Source of the DNA: Mycolicibacterium aubagnense
GTDB taxonomy: Bacteria > Actinomycetota > Actinomycetes > Mycobacteriales > Mycobacteriaceae
Direction of reading: 5' to 3'
Length of the DNA stretch: 64,000 nt
Assembly (NCBI RefSeq): GCF_010730955.1
Contig: NZ_AP022577.1
Span: forward strand, 3,410,001 to 3,474,000
Shown here piece by piece: positions 8,841 to 17,744 of the stretch (positions are counted from its first letter, which is position 1; the number at the start of each line of letters is the position of its first letter). The translations under genes were made by a program, and so were the position numbers. Below the pieces are notes generated by a model, which was not told the DNA's origin, made no database searches, and saw only the letters and a list, made by a program, of their open reading frames with translations.

Positions 8841-8881
8841 TGTGCACGATTTTCCGCGGTCGGCGCGGAAAATCGTGCACA
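8841..8881. terminator. Perfect 18-bp inverted repeat between convergent genes
   Basis: TGTGCACGATTTTCCGCG (8841-8858) is repeated exactly in inverted orientation at 8864-8881, with a 5-nt loop. It lies between the SDR and leuS stop codons, so it probably works as a bidirectional terminator or transcript-end stabiliser. It lacks a long T-tract. It could also be a member of a dispersed palindromic repeat family. Confidence 0.7.
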
Positions 8882-8890
8882 AATCCCCGG

Positions 8891-11785
8891 TCAAGCGACG
8901 ATGTTGACCAGCCGGCCGGGCACGATGATGACCTTCTTCGGCGTCGCGCCGGCGAGGAAGGCCTGCACCTTCTCATCGGCGAGGGCCGCGGCTTCCAGCG
9001 TGGCCTTGTCCGCATCGGCGGAGACGACGATCTTGCCGCGCACCTTGCCGTTGACCTGCACCGGGTACTCGACGGTGTCGTCGACCAGGTAGCGCTCGTC
9101 GGCGACCGGGAACGGGCCGTGTGCCAGTGACGCGGCGCTGCCGAGGCGGCGCCACAGTTCCTCGGCCAGGTGCGGGGCCAGTGGCGCGACCATCAGCACC
9201 AGCGGCTCGACCGCGGCGCGGGCGGTGACACCCTCCTTGGTGAGGTGGTTCGTGTACTCGATGAGCTTGGCCGCGGCGGTGTTGTTGCGCAACGCCGCGT
9301 AGTCCTCGTTCACGCCGGCGATGGTGCGGTGCAACTGCTTGAGCGTCTCGTCGGACAACTCGTCGTCGGAAACCCTTGGCTCACCAGTGGTTTCGTCGAC
9401 GACGACGCGCCACACGCGTTGCAGGAACCGGTGTGCGCCGACGACGTCCTTGGTGGCCCACGGCCGGGAAGCCTCCAGCGGGCCCATCGACATCTCGTAG
9501 ACGCGCAGGGTGTCGGCGCCGTATTCCTCGCAGATCTCGTCGGGCGAGACGGAGTTCTTCAGGCTCTTGCCGATCTTGCCGAACTCCTGGTTGACCTCGA
9601 TCTCGCCGTCCGGACCGGTCCAGAAGAACTTGCCTTCGCGCTCAACAACTTCCGCGGCCGGAACGTACGCGCCGCGGGAGTCGGTGTAGGCGAACGCCTG
9701 GATGTAGCCCTGGTTGACCAGGCGGCGGTACGGCTCCCGAGACGATACGTGGCCGAGGTCGAACAGCACCTTGTGCCAGAACCGCGAGTACAGCAGGTGC
9801 AGCACCGCATGCTCGACGCCGCCGACGTACAGGTCGACGCCACCCGGGTCACCGGCCCCGTGGATCTCGGGCCGCGGACCCATCCAGTACGCCTCGTTCT
9901 CCTTGGCGCAGAACGCTTCCGAGTTGTGCGGGTCGGCGTAGCGCAGCTCGTACCAGGAGCTGCCGGCCCACTGCGGCATGACGTTGGTGTCGCGGGTGTA
10001 GGGCTGCAGCCCGTCACCCAGATCCAGGTCGACGTGCACCCAATCGGTGGCCTTGTTCAGCGGCGGTGACGGCTCGCTGTCGGCGTTGTCCGGGTCGAAC
10101 AGCACCGGCGAGTAGTCGGGCACGTCCGGCAACTCGACGGGCAGCGCCGAATCCGGCAGCGGGTGGGCCCGGCCGTCGGCGTCGTAGACGATGGGGAACG
10201 GCTCGCCCCAGTACCGCTGACGCGCGAAAAGCCAGTCGCGGAGCTTGAATTCGACGCGGGCCTGGCCCCGGCCGGCCGCGACCAGCTTCTCGGTGACGGC
10301 AGCCTTGGCGTCGGCGACGGCCAGGCCGTCGAGGTAATCCGAGTTGACCAGCACGCCGTCGCCGGTGTGCGCGGACTCTGAAATATCCCCACCGGCAATG
10401 ACTTCCACGATGGGCAGGCCGAACGCCGTGGCGAACTCCCAGTCACGCTGGTCGTGGCCGGGCACCGCCATGATGGCGCCGGTGCCGTAGCCCGCCAGCA
10501 CGTAGTCCGCGATGAAGATTGGAACCTGTTGTCCATTAACGGGATTCGTGGCGTAGGCGCCGATGAACACACCGGTCTTGGTCTTGTTCTCCTGGCGCTC
10601 CAGGTCCGACTTCGCGGCGATGGCGGCGCGATAGGCCGCGACGGCCTCGGCCGGGGTGGCCGCGCCGGAGGTCCACCGAGCGTCGACGTCGGCGGGCCAG
10701 GCCTCGGCCACCAGCGAATCGACCAGGTCGTGTTCGGGAGCCAGCACCAGGTAGGTGGCACCGAACAGGGTGTCGGGCCGGGTGGTGAAGACCTCGATGT
10801 CGGCAGCCTCAGCCGCCGAGCCCGCGGAGAACAGCACCTCGGCACCGACGGAGCGGCCGATCCAGTTGCGCTGCATGGCCTTGACCTTGTCGGGCCAGTC
10901 CAGCAGGTCCAGGTCCTCGAGCAGGCGGTCCGAGTACGCGGTGATGCGCATCATCCACTGCCGCAAGCGCTTCCGGAACACCGGGAAGTTGCCGCGCTCA
11001 CTGCGCCCGTCGGAGGTGACCTCCTCGTTGGCCAGCACGGTGCCCAGACCTGGGCACCAGTTCACCATCGAGTCGGAGCGGTACACCAGGCGATACGAAT
11101 CGACCACCTCGGCCCGCTCGACGGCGGACAGCGTCGACCAGTCCCGGCCGTCATCGAGAGTCCTTGCACCGGAATCGAATTCGGCGATGAGCTCGGCGAC
11201 CGGCCGGGCCTTCTGCCGCGATACGTCGAACCAGGCGTTGTAGATCTGGAGGAAGATCCACTGCGTCCACTTGTAGAAGTCGGTGTCGGTGGTGGCGAAG
11301 CTGCGCCGCGCATCATGGCCCAGACCCAGCCGTCCCAGCTGCCGACGGAAATTGACGATGTTGGCCTCGGTCCGGGTGCGCGGGTGCGTGCCCGTCTGCA
11401 CCGCGTACTGCTCGGCGGGCAGGCCGAAGGCGTCGAAACCCAGGGCGTGCAGGACGTTGCGGCCCGTCATGCGGAAGTAGCGGGCGTATACATCGGTGGC
11501 GATGTAGCCGAGTGGGTGTCCGACATGCAGACCGTCACCCGAGGGGTACGGGAACATGTCCTGCACGAACATCTTGTCGGCCGGCACCGACGAGCCGTCG
11601 GTGGGCGCGAGGGAGCCGACTGGGTTGGGCACGTGAAAGGTCCCGCGGTCTGTCCACACCTGCTGCCAGTCGGCCTCGATGCGGCCGGCCAGTTCGGCGG
11701 TGTAACGGTGCTGCGGGCTGTCGGCGTCTACGGCCACGGCCGCCTCGGGACGCGCGTTGGCCTGCGCATTCGGGGATTCGCTCAC
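8891..11785 (-). CDS. leuS: Leucyl-tRNA synthetase
   Basis: The essential class I synthetase that charges tRNA-Leu; 964 residues from the chosen start, as in other mycobacteria. The HIGH-like motif is [14 protein letters not shown], the CP1 editing domain covers about residues 230-430, and the KMSKS-like loop is [10 protein letters not shown]. The C-terminal anticodon-binding domain and a tail ([13 protein letters not shown]) are complete. I prefer GTG 11785 because a TACCCT hexamer ends 6 nt upstream; a GTG at 11791 touches that hexamer. In Mtb leuS is likewise flanked by mtc28, though on the other side of oriC. Confidence 0.97.
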   Translation of the reverse strand: MSESPNAQANARPEAAVAVDADSPQHRYTAELAGRIEADWQQVWTDRGTFHVPNPVGSLAPTDGSSVPADKMFVQDMFPYPSGDGLHVGHPLGYIATDVYARYFRMTGRNVLHALGFDAFGLPAEQYAVQTGTHPRTRTEANIVNFRRQLGRLGLGHDARRSFATTDTDFYKWTQWIFLQIYNAWFDVSRQKARPVAELIAEFDSGARTLDDGRDWSTLSAVERAEVVDSYRLVYRSDSMVNWCPGLGTVLANEEVTSDGRSERGNFPVFRKRLRQWMMRITAYSDRLLEDLDLLDWPDKVKAMQRNWIGRSVGAEVLFSAGSAAEAADIEVFTTRPDTLFGATYLVLAPEHDLVDSLVAEAWPADVDARWTSGAATPAEAVAAYRAAIAAKSDLERQENKTKTGVFIGAYATNPVNGQQVPIFIADYVLAGYGTGAIMAVPGHDQRDWEFATAFGLPIVEVIAGGDISESAHTGDGVLVNSDYLDGLAVADAKAAVTEKLVAAGRGQARVEFKLRDWLFARQRYWGEPFPIVYDADGRAHPLPDSALPVELPDVPDYSPVLFDPDNADSEPSPPLNKATDWVHVDLDLGDGLQPYTRDTNVMPQWAGSSWYELRYADPHNSEAFCAKENEAYWMGPRPEIHGAGDPGGVDLYVGGVEHAVLHLLYSRFWHKVLFDLGHVSSREPYRRLVNQGYIQAFAYTDSRGAYVPAAEVVEREGKFFWTGPDGEIEVNQEFGKIGKSLKNSVSPDEICEEYGADTLRVYEMSMGPLEASRPWATKDVVGAHRFLQRVWRVVVDETTGEPRVSDDELSDETLKQLHRTIAGVNEDYAALRNNTAAAKLIEYTNHLTKEGVTARAAVEPLVLMVAPLAPHLAEELWRRLGSAASLAHGPFPVADERYLVDDTVEYPVQVNGKVRGKIVVSADADKATLEAAALADEKVQAFLAGATPKKVIIVPGRLVNIVA

Positions 11786-11791
11786 GTGCAC

Positions 11792-11797
11792 AGGGTA
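11792..11797 (-). promoter_or_regulatory. Putative leaderless -10 for leuS
   Basis: TACCCT on the minus strand, 6 nt before GTG 11785. It decides between two in-frame GTG codons. Confidence 0.5.
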
Positions 11798-11991
11798 GTC
11801 AACACCCCCGGCGCGACCTGCATCACGCCAGCCGGTGGAGCGCCGGGGGCTGTTGGTCTCGGTTCCGTTGCAGTGCGGTCAGAGCACGGTTGCAGGTGCG
11901 CGCCGGACCTGGTGGGTACCGCGCACACCTACATACAGTCGGCTGCAGTGCAACGCGTGAGACAGAAGTGAAGCGGAAGGACCGGCCCGAC

Positions 11992-13029
11992 ATGTTCGAG
12001 AACGCCCGCCCCTGGAGACTTCTGGCAGGAGGTATCGCCGCGGGCCTCGCGGGCGTCGTCGGCTTCGCAGGCAACGTCGCATCCGCCGAACCGCTCCCGC
12101 CCCAGCCCGTCATCCCGGCCCCCGCGACGGTGACCCAGACCGTCACCGTGCAGGCCGCACCGGCGCCGGTGGCTGCGGCGCAACCGGCCGGGCCCGCCTT
12201 CATCCCCGCCGGTCAGCCCGCCGGGGTCCCGCAGCCGGCCACGATTCCCCAGCCGGCGGTGGCCCAACCGGTCCCCGCCCCCGCTCCGGCCCCGGTCCTC
12301 GCGCCGGCCGCCTCGGGCACCATCGTCGACTACTTCCGCGCCCACAACGTCGCCATGCAGCGGCAGACGGCGCCGGGCTTCACCGCACTGAACATCGTCT
12401 TGCCGGTGCCTCCGGGTTGGGCCGCTGTCCCGGATCCCAACGTGCCGGACGCCTTCGCCGTCATCGCGGACCGCGTCGGCGGCGACGGCCTCTACACCTC
12501 GAACGCCGCGCTGCAGGTCTACAAGCTGGTGGGCGACTTCGACCCGCGGGAAGCCATCAGTCACGGGTTCATCGACAGCCAGCAGCAGGTCGCGTGGCGG
12601 TCCACCGACGGTTCGATGGCCGATTTCTACGGCATGCCGTCGTCGATCATCGAAGGCACCTACCGCGAGAACAACATGACGCTGAACACCTCGCGGCGGC
12701 ACATCATCGCGACGTCGGGCGCGGACCGCTACCTGGTGACGCTGGCGGTGACGACCAGCGCGCAGGTGACCGTGGCCTCCGGCAACGCCACCGACGCCAT
12801 CGTCAACGGGTTCAAGGTCAGCGTCCCAGGCGCGCCCGCCGCCGCACCAGCGCCGGCCGCCGTACCCGCGCCCGCTGCCATACCCGCGCCCGCTGCCATA
12901 CCCGCGCCCGCTCCCGCCGCGCCGGCGCCGGCCGCACCCGCACCAATGGTTCCGGCTCCGGCCGCCGTCCCGCCGCACACCGCCGGGGCCGTGCCCCTCA
13001 CCGCATCGATTCCCGCCCTGGGCCGCTGA
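11992..13029 (+). CDS. mtc28: Secreted proline-rich antigen, Mtc28 (Rv0040c) homologue
   Basis: A 345-residue exported protein. A signal peptide (about residues 1-33: PWRLLAGGIAAGLAGVV then ASA) is followed by a Pro/Ala-rich linker, a globular LpqN/LpqT-like domain (about 105-285) and a second Pro/Ala-rich tail. The segment YTSNAALQVYKLVGDFDP and the TYRENNMTLNTSRRHIIATSGADRYLV core match what I recall of Mtb Mtc28. No lipobox cysteine is visible, so it is secreted rather than lipidated. ATG 11992 gives the signal peptide a normal length; a GTG at 11968 would add eight charged residues. The molecular function is unknown. Confidence 0.9.
   Translation: MFENARPWRLLAGGIAAGLAGVVGFAGNVASAEPLPPQPVIPAPATVTQTVTVQAAPAPVAAAQPAGPAFIPAGQPAGVPQPATIPQPAVAQPVPAPAPAPVLAPAASGTIVDYFRAHNVAMQRQTAPGFTALNIVLPVPPGWAAVPDPNVPDAFAVIADRVGGDGLYTSNAALQVYKLVGDFDPREAISHGFIDSQQQVAWRSTDGSMADFYGMPSSIIEGTYRENNMTLNTSRRHIIATSGADRYLVTLAVTTSAQVTVASGNATDAIVNGFKVSVPGAPAAAPAPAAVPAPAAIPAPAAIPAPAPAAPAPAAPAPMVPAPAAVPPHTAGAVPLTASIPALGR
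12865..12912 (+). repeat. 18-bp tandem repeat in the Pro/Ala tail of the mtc28 homologue
   Basis: CCCGCGCCCGCTGCCATA occurs twice exactly (12865-12882, 12883-12900), and its first 12 bases recur at 12901-12912. The unit encodes PAPAAI. It keeps the frame, so copy-number change would only lengthen or shorten the tail. Confidence 0.85.
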
Positions 13030-13065
13030 CCGGTCGCCGGTTTGGAGTGGCCGCCCGGCCGCCCC

Positions 13066-13071
13066 TATCCT
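13066..13071 (+). promoter_or_regulatory. Putative leaderless -10 for the Rv0039c homologue
   Basis: TATCCT followed by 7 nt and ATG 13079. Confidence 0.5.
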
Positions 13072-13078
13072 GAGACGC

Positions 13079-13435
13079 ATGCTGATCGCCGCGGTGCTGT
13101 GCCTGTGCGCGGCCGTGGTGACCGCCGGCGTCGGCGCCTGGTCGCTGCGCCGCCCCCATTCCACCGACACCGTGCCGCGGGTGCTGCGCTCGGTGGCGCC
13201 CATCCAACTCGCGACGGCCGTGATGCTCGCCGCCGGCGGCGTCGCCGCGCTCGTCGCGCCGCGCAGCACGGGCGTGACGGTGCTGATGGTGTGCGTGATC
13301 GGGGCCGTCGGCACGTTCGCCGCCGGTTGCTACCAGGGCGCCAAGGCCGGCGCCGCCATGATGGCCCGGGAGAACGCGCCCGCCGGTGACGGTTGCGCCG
13401 GCAGCTGCGCCAGCTGCACGTTGTCCTGCAGCTAG
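13079..13435 (+). CDS. Small membrane protein, Rv0039c homologue
   Basis: A 118-residue protein with three hydrophobic stretches (about residues 1-20, 40-60, 65-85) and a cysteine-rich end (CAGSCASCTLSCS). The position between mtc28 and algH matches Mtb Rv0039c. The C-terminal C-x3-C-x2-C-x3-C pattern could bind metal, but that is inference. Its stop codon shares the palindrome CTAG (13432-13435) with the stop of the convergent algH-like gene. Function unknown. Confidence 0.8.
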   Translation: MLIAAVLCLCAAVVTAGVGAWSLRRPHSTDTVPRVLRSVAPIQLATAVMLAAGGVAALVAPRSTGVTVLMVCVIGAVGTFAAGCYQGAKAGAAMMARENAPAGDGCAGSCASCTLSCS

Positions 13436-14052
13436 TTCCTGCTCACATCGATCGGGTGCGTCGCCAGCATCGCCATGGGCATCGGCTGACGCCGTAACAC
13501 CCGCGACCACAGATCCACCCGCGGTGCCACCAGGACGTCCGACGGCAGCGCCGACAGCACGATCCAGTCGTCTCGCTCGATCTCACCGTCGAGCTGGCCC
13601 ACGGACCACCCGGAGTAGCCGGCGTAGATCCGGACGCCCTCGACGGCGTCTTCGATGTCCTCCGGCTCGGCATCCAGATCGACCATCGCGATGCGGCCCT
13701 GGACGTGCCGCAGCCCGGGGACCGAGGCCGCGTCGACGCCGACCTTCACGGTCGCCAGGCACAGCGCGGAATCGCGCTTCACCGGACCGCCGATGAACAT
13801 GGACTTGGGTTTCTTGGCGAGCTTCGCCCACTGCGGCAACACGTTGTAGACAGCCGTCTCGCTGGGCCGGTTCAGGACGACGCCGAGCGTGCCACCGGAG
13901 TTGTGCTCGACGATGTAGATGACGCTGCGCCGGAACGTCGGCTCCAGCAAGTCGGTATTGGCGAGCAGCAGAGTCCCCGCCCGAATCCCATGCGAGGCGG
14001 GAGCGAAATCACGGTAATCCTCCGGTTCCTCTGACTGCGCCACGCCCTCCAT
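13432..14052 (-). CDS. YqgE/AlgH family protein (UPF0301), Rv0038 homologue
   Basis: A cytoplasmic protein of about 206 residues with all family motifs: GTLLLANTDLLEPTF, RSVIYIVEHN, GTLGVVLNRPSE, MFIGGPV and IYAGYSGWSVGQLDGEI. The biochemical role of the family is unsettled; AlgH was first linked to alginate regulation in Pseudomonas. The start is uncertain, with ATG at 14055, ATG at 14052 and GTG at 14043 all possible; homology begins only after the first 20 or so residues. It is convergent with the Rv0039c homologue and divergent from the MFS gene. Confidence 0.9.
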   Translation of the reverse strand: MEGVAQSEEPEDYRDFAPASHGIRAGTLLLANTDLLEPTFRRSVIYIVEHNSGGTLGVVLNRPSETAVYNVLPQWAKLAKKPKSMFIGGPVKRDSALCLATVKVGVDAASVPGLRHVQGRIAMVDLDAEPEDIEDAVEGVRIYAGYSGWSVGQLDGEIERDDWIVLSALPSDVLVAPRVDLWSRVLRRQPMPMAMLATHPIDVSRN

Positions 14053-14170
14053 CATCGCACTCGCGGGCCGTCGCCGTGACCAACGCACACGGCCCGCCGG
14101 GATATTTGTACTGTGGAGCAGGTCGCTTCAATCACGCCCGGCACCATGAAATCAGGACACCACCATTCCA

Positions 14171-15460
14171 GTGACCGACCGCCGCCCCCACCACGTTGTC
14201 CTGCATGCGGTACAGGCCCTACCGGACTTCCGCCGGCTGCTGGAACTGCGCGCGGTCAGCCAGTTCGGCGACGGACTTTTCCAGGCCGGGCTGGTGGGCG
14301 CGCTGCTGTTCAACCCGGACCGGGCGGCGACCCCGTGGGCCATCGCGGGCTCCTTCGCCGCGTTGTTCCTGCCGTACTCGTTGTTGGGTCCGTTCGTCGG
14401 CGCGCTGCTCGACCGGTGGGACCGCCGGCAGGTGCTCATCGGCGCCAACCTCGCGCGGCTGGTGGTGATGATCTGCGTCGGCGCGTTACTGGCCACGGCG
14501 GCGTCCGACAAGCCGATCCTGTTAGGCGCGTTGATCGTCAACGGCTTCACCCGCTTCGTCTCCTCGGGCCTGTCGGCCGCGTTGCCGCACGTCGTGCCGA
14601 CCGAACAGGTCGTGTCGATGAACTCGGTCGCCACCGCTGTCGGCGCCGTCTCGGCGTTCGTCGGCGCCAACGTGATGCTGCTGCCGCGCTGGCTGATGGG
14701 CGCCGGCGACACGAGCGCGGCGGTGGTGATCTGGCTGGCGGCGCTGCCCGTCGCGCTGGCGCTGTGGCTGTCGGTGCGTTTTCACCGCCACCTACTGGGA
14801 CCTGACGACAGCGCCCGCGCCGTGCACGGTTCGGTGACCTACGCGGTGATCACCGGCTGGGTCGACGGCCTGCGATCGGTGGCGAACGTACCGACGGTGA
14901 CGGCCACCCTGACCGGTCTGGCAGCCCACCGCATGGTGTTCGGGATCAACACACTCATGGTGCTGGTGATCGTCCGGCACGGCGGCGGCGAACACGTCGC
15001 GGGGTTCGCGGTGACCGTCGTGTTCGTTGCCGCCGCGGGCCTCGGGTCGTTTCTCGCCAACCTCGTCATGCCGGCCGCGGTGCGGCGCTGGGGCCGCTAC
15101 GCGACGGCCAACGGCGCCCTCGCCATCGCGGCCGTGGTCCAGCTGGCCGGCGCCGGCCTCCAGATCCCGGTGCTGATCGCCTGCAGCCTGGTCCTCGGCA
15201 CGGCGGGGCAGGTGGTCAAGTTGTGCGCGGACTCAGCCATGCAGCTCGACGTCGACGACGCCCTGCGTGGCCACGTGTTCGCGGTGCAGGACTCGATGTT
15301 CTGGCTGGCGTTCATCATCGCGATCGCGGCCGCGGCGGCGGTGATTCCGGCCGACGGCAAGTCGTCAGCGCTCATGGCGGCCGGCGCCGTCGTCTACCTC
15401 GTGGGCCTGATCCTGCACGCGACGCTGGGCAAGCGCGGCAGAACCGTCGGTACCGTCTAG
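14171..15460 (+). CDS. MFS transporter, Rv0037c homologue
   Basis: A 429-residue integral membrane protein with about 12 hydrophobic segments. The conserved loop between helices 2 and 3 reads [25 protein letters not shown], a version of the MFS motif A. The N-terminus [31 protein letters not shown] matches the mycobacterial Rv0037c group in my memory. GTG 14171 is used. The substrate is unknown. A possible -10, TACTGT (14109-14114), lies about 57 nt upstream. It is followed 9 bp later by the Rv0036c homologue, as in Mtb. Confidence 0.92.
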   Translation: MTDRRPHHVVLHAVQALPDFRRLLELRAVSQFGDGLFQAGLVGALLFNPDRAATPWAIAGSFAALFLPYSLLGPFVGALLDRWDRRQVLIGANLARLVVMICVGALLATAASDKPILLGALIVNGFTRFVSSGLSAALPHVVPTEQVVSMNSVATAVGAVSAFVGANVMLLPRWLMGAGDTSAAVVIWLAALPVALALWLSVRFHRHLLGPDDSARAVHGSVTYAVITGWVDGLRSVANVPTVTATLTGLAAHRMVFGINTLMVLVIVRHGGGEHVAGFAVTVVFVAAAGLGSFLANLVMPAAVRRWGRYATANGALAIAAVVQLAGAGLQIPVLIACSLVLGTAGQVVKLCADSAMQLDVDDALRGHVFAVQDSMFWLAFIIAIAAAAAVIPADGKSSALMAAGAVVYLVGLILHATLGKRGRTVGTV

Positions 15461-15463
15461 GGT
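15458..15463 (+). promoter_or_regulatory. Putative leaderless -10 for the Rv0036c homologue
   Basis: TAGGGT followed by 6 nt and ATG 15470. It starts on the stop codon of the MFS gene. Confidence 0.5.
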
Positions 15464-15469
15464 GCTGCC

Positions 15470-16252
15470 ATGGCCCCCAATGCTGCTGCCGGAGTGATCG
15501 CCGACCTGCGTGCCGAGAGTGACGACCTGGACCGACTGGTCGCCGATCTGCCGCCCTCCGAGTGGGCCGCAGCGACCCCGGCCGCAGGTTGGACCATCGC
15601 CCATCAGATCGCGCATCTGTGGTGGACCGACCAGGTGTCCGTGCTGGCGGTGACCGACGAGGACGCCTTTGCCGCGACTCTCGCCGAAGCGTGGAAGAAC
15701 CCGCTCGGGTTCGTCGACGTAGCGGCCGAAGAGCTTGCGCAGACCCCGCCGGCGGAGATGTTGGCGCAGTGGCGCGCCACTCGCGCCACCTTGCACGACG
15801 CACTCGAAGGGGTCGCCGACGGCCGCAAGCTGCCGTGGTTCGGCCCGCCCATGAGCGCTGCGTCCATGGCCAGCGCGCGGCTGATGGAGACCTGGGCGCA
15901 CGGCGCCGACGTCGCCGACGCCCTCGGGGTCCGGCGCGAGCCGACGGCCCGGCTGCGGTCCATTGCGCACATCGGGGTGCGGACAAGGGATTTCGCGTTC
16001 ACGCTCCACGAGCTGACCCCGCCGACCGACGTGTTTCACGTGGAACTTCACGCGCCCGACGGCTCCCTCTGGACGTGGGGTCCGGGCGATGCCGTGCAGC
16101 GGGTCACCGGCTCGGCCGAGGACTTCTGCCTGCTGGTGACCCAGCGGCGGCCGTTGCGCGAGCTGGACGTGCAGGCCGTCGGCGAGGACGCCCAGAAGTG
16201 GCTGACCATCGCCCAGGCGTTCGCCGGGCCGCCGGGAGCGGGCCGGGACTGA
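15470..16252 (+). CDS. Mycothiol-dependent maleylpyruvate isomerase-like / TIGR03084 family protein, Rv0036c homologue
   Basis: A 260-residue cytoplasmic protein. The N-terminal DinB-like four-helix bundle includes [23 protein letters not shown], where the histidines fit the metal site of the mycothiol-dependent isomerase family, and a later segment [21 protein letters not shown] supplies the next conserved histidine. The C-terminal part (about 165-260) is the small domain common to this subfamily. The exact reaction is unknown; a thiol-dependent isomerase or transferase is the best guess. A parS-like site lies within the gene at 16032. Confidence 0.85.
   Translation: MAPNAAAGVIADLRAESDDLDRLVADLPPSEWAAATPAAGWTIAHQIAHLWWTDQVSVLAVTDEDAFAATLAEAWKNPLGFVDVAAEELAQTPPAEMLAQWRATRATLHDALEGVADGRKLPWFGPPMSAASMASARLMETWAHGADVADALGVRREPTARLRSIAHIGVRTRDFAFTLHELTPPTDVFHVELHAPDGSLWTWGPGDAVQRVTGSAEDFCLLVTQRRPLRELDVQAVGEDAQKWLTIAQAFAGPPGAGRD
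16032..16047. promoter_or_regulatory. parS-like ParB-binding site inside a coding region
   Basis: TGTTTCACGTGGAACT differs from the consensus TGTTTCACGTGAAACA at two positions; its core GTTTCACGTGGAAC is the same as in the sites at 35092 and 36099. It lies about 19 kb left of the main cluster. Confidence 0.6.
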
Positions 16253-16258
16253 CTCCGC

Positions 16259-17467
16259 TCACCGGATGGGCAGGCCCGTCACCGCCCGCGAGATGACCAG
16301 GCGCTGAATCTCACTGGTGCCCTCGAAGATCGTGAAGATCTTGGCGTCACGGTGCATCCGCTCCACCGGGTAGTCACGGGTGTAGCCATTGCCCCCGAGG
16401 ATCTGGATCGCCTCGTCGGTGACGTACACCGCGGTCTCGCTGGCGACCAATTTGGCCATCGACCCTTCGGCGTTCTCGAACGGCACATTGTTGCGCGCCA
16501 TCCAACCGGCCCGCCACACCAGCAGCCGGGCCGCGTCGACGCGGGTCTTCATGTCGGCCAGCTTGAACGCGATGGCCTGGAACTCCCCGATCTTGCGGCC
16601 GAACTGCTCACGCTGACAGGCGTAGTCGAGGGCGTACTCATACGCGGCGCGCGCCACCCCGACAGCCATGGCGCCGACCGTCGGCCGGGTCCGCTCGAAC
16701 GTCTTCATCGCCGCCTGGCCGCCCGCCGACGCCCCGGACCTCACCCGGGCCACCCGCGCCTCGAACTTCTCGCGGCCGCCCAGGATCAGGTCCTCGGACA
16801 GGCGGACGTTGTCAAGGACGATCTCCGCGGTGTGCGACGCCCGGATGCCGTGCTTCTTGAACTTCTGGCCCTGGGACAAACCGGGGGTGCCGGGCGGGAT
16901 GACGAACGACGCCTGCCCACGCGAGCCGAGTTCGGGGTAGACCGACGCGACCACGATGTGCACATTGGCGATGCCGCCGTTGGTGGCCCACGTCTTCGTG
17001 CCGTTCAGCACCCATTCCCGCGTGGCCTCGTCGAAGCGGGCGCGGGTCCTGATGGCACCGACGTCCGAGCCGGCGTCGGGCTCGGACGAACAGAACGCCG
17101 CGACCTTCGGCTCGGCGGCCGTACCGAACATCAGGGGCAGCCATTGACCCACCTGTTCGGGAGTTCCGTTGCCCGCCAACGCCGCTGCTGCCAAACCGGT
17201 GCCCATGATGGACAGCGCGATGCCGGCGTCACCCCAGAACAGCTCCTCGAACACCGTGAGCATGCCGAGGCCGCTGGGTTCGGCGGCCTGGGTGGCAAAC
17301 AGCTCCGGTGAGTACAGCCCGACTTTGGCCGCCTCCTGGATGACGGGCCACGGGGTCTCCTCGCGCTCATCCCATTCGGCTGCGGCCGGGCGGATGACGT
17401 CGGCCGCGAACTTGTGTACCCAGTCGCGGACCTCGATCACCTCATCGCTGGGCTGGACACAGAACAT
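16259..17467 (-). CDS. Acyl-CoA dehydrogenase (FadE family)
   Basis: A 402-residue flavoenzyme that introduces an alpha-beta double bond into acyl-CoA. The FAD-binding segments [20 protein letters not shown] and TKTWATNGG are present, together with the substrate/FAD motif [21 protein letters not shown] and the C-terminal [18 protein letters not shown], whose Glu is the usual catalytic base. ATG 17467 is chosen because AGGAG lies 5 nt upstream, whereas the upstream ATG at 17500 has none. It is convergent with the Rv0036c homologue. The acyl chain specificity is not readable. It is divergent from the PucR regulator gene. Confidence 0.94.
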   Translation of the reverse strand: MFCVQPSDEVIEVRDWVHKFAADVIRPAAAEWDEREETPWPVIQEAAKVGLYSPELFATQAAEPSGLGMLTVFEELFWGDAGIALSIMGTGLAAAALAGNGTPEQVGQWLPLMFGTAAEPKVAAFCSSEPDAGSDVGAIRTRARFDEATREWVLNGTKTWATNGGIANVHIVVASVYPELGSRGQASFVIPPGTPGLSQGQKFKKHGIRASHTAEIVLDNVRLSEDLILGGREKFEARVARVRSGASAGGQAAMKTFERTRPTVGAMAVGVARAAYEYALDYACQREQFGRKIGEFQAIAFKLADMKTRVDAARLLVWRAGWMARNNVPFENAEGSMAKLVASETAVYVTDEAIQILGGNGYTRDYPVERMHRDAKIFTIFEGTSEIQRLVISRAVTGLPIR

Positions 17468-17511
17468 CGTTACTCCTGGAAATTGTGGGGTGGGTTCCAT
17501 GGTGCCGCCGA

Positions 17512-17641
17512 TCAGTCCTCGTCGGGCATGAAATCGGCCTTACCGACGCCGAATCGGTTGGCCCGGCGGAACGTGCCGAAATCGTTGAACCGGACACCGT
17601 TGTCGCGCAGCACTTTCTGGCAGTCGTGTCGCGATTCTCAT
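17512..17641 (-). pseudogene. Small open frame interrupted near its start (possible frameshift)
   Basis: On the minus strand an AGGAGG precedes ATG 17641 by 8 nt, but that frame stops after 33 codons. One frame over, 41 codons (17637-17512) end in [11 protein letters not shown] and show strongly GC-biased third positions, as real genes here do. Joining the ATG to that frame needs removal of one base at 17638 and would give a peptide of about 42 residues. So this looks like a small gene with a one-base shift, or the tail of a decayed gene. I do not recognise the family. It lies directly upstream of, and in the same direction as, the acyl-CoA dehydrogenase gene. Confidence 0.45.
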
Positions 17642-17731
17642 CGAGCTTCCTCCTTGGCTGATCCCGGGTGTCAGTGTGTCTGCACCAGATGGGTAAATGC
17701 TTGGCCATCCAGAGTGAATTCCGGTTGTGAT

Positions 17732-17737
17732 TCATAC
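17732..17737 (+). promoter_or_regulatory. Weak leaderless -10 candidate for the PucR regulator
   Basis: CATACT (one base off TANNNT) followed by 7 nt and GTG 17745. It supports GTG 17745 over the in-frame GTG at 17727. Confidence 0.3.
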
Positions 17738-17744
17738 TGGCGGA

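Noticed and set aside
10454..11971. Long plus-strand frame opposite leuS
   Set aside because: leuS on the minus strand explains this stretch fully; the other frame is a shadow.
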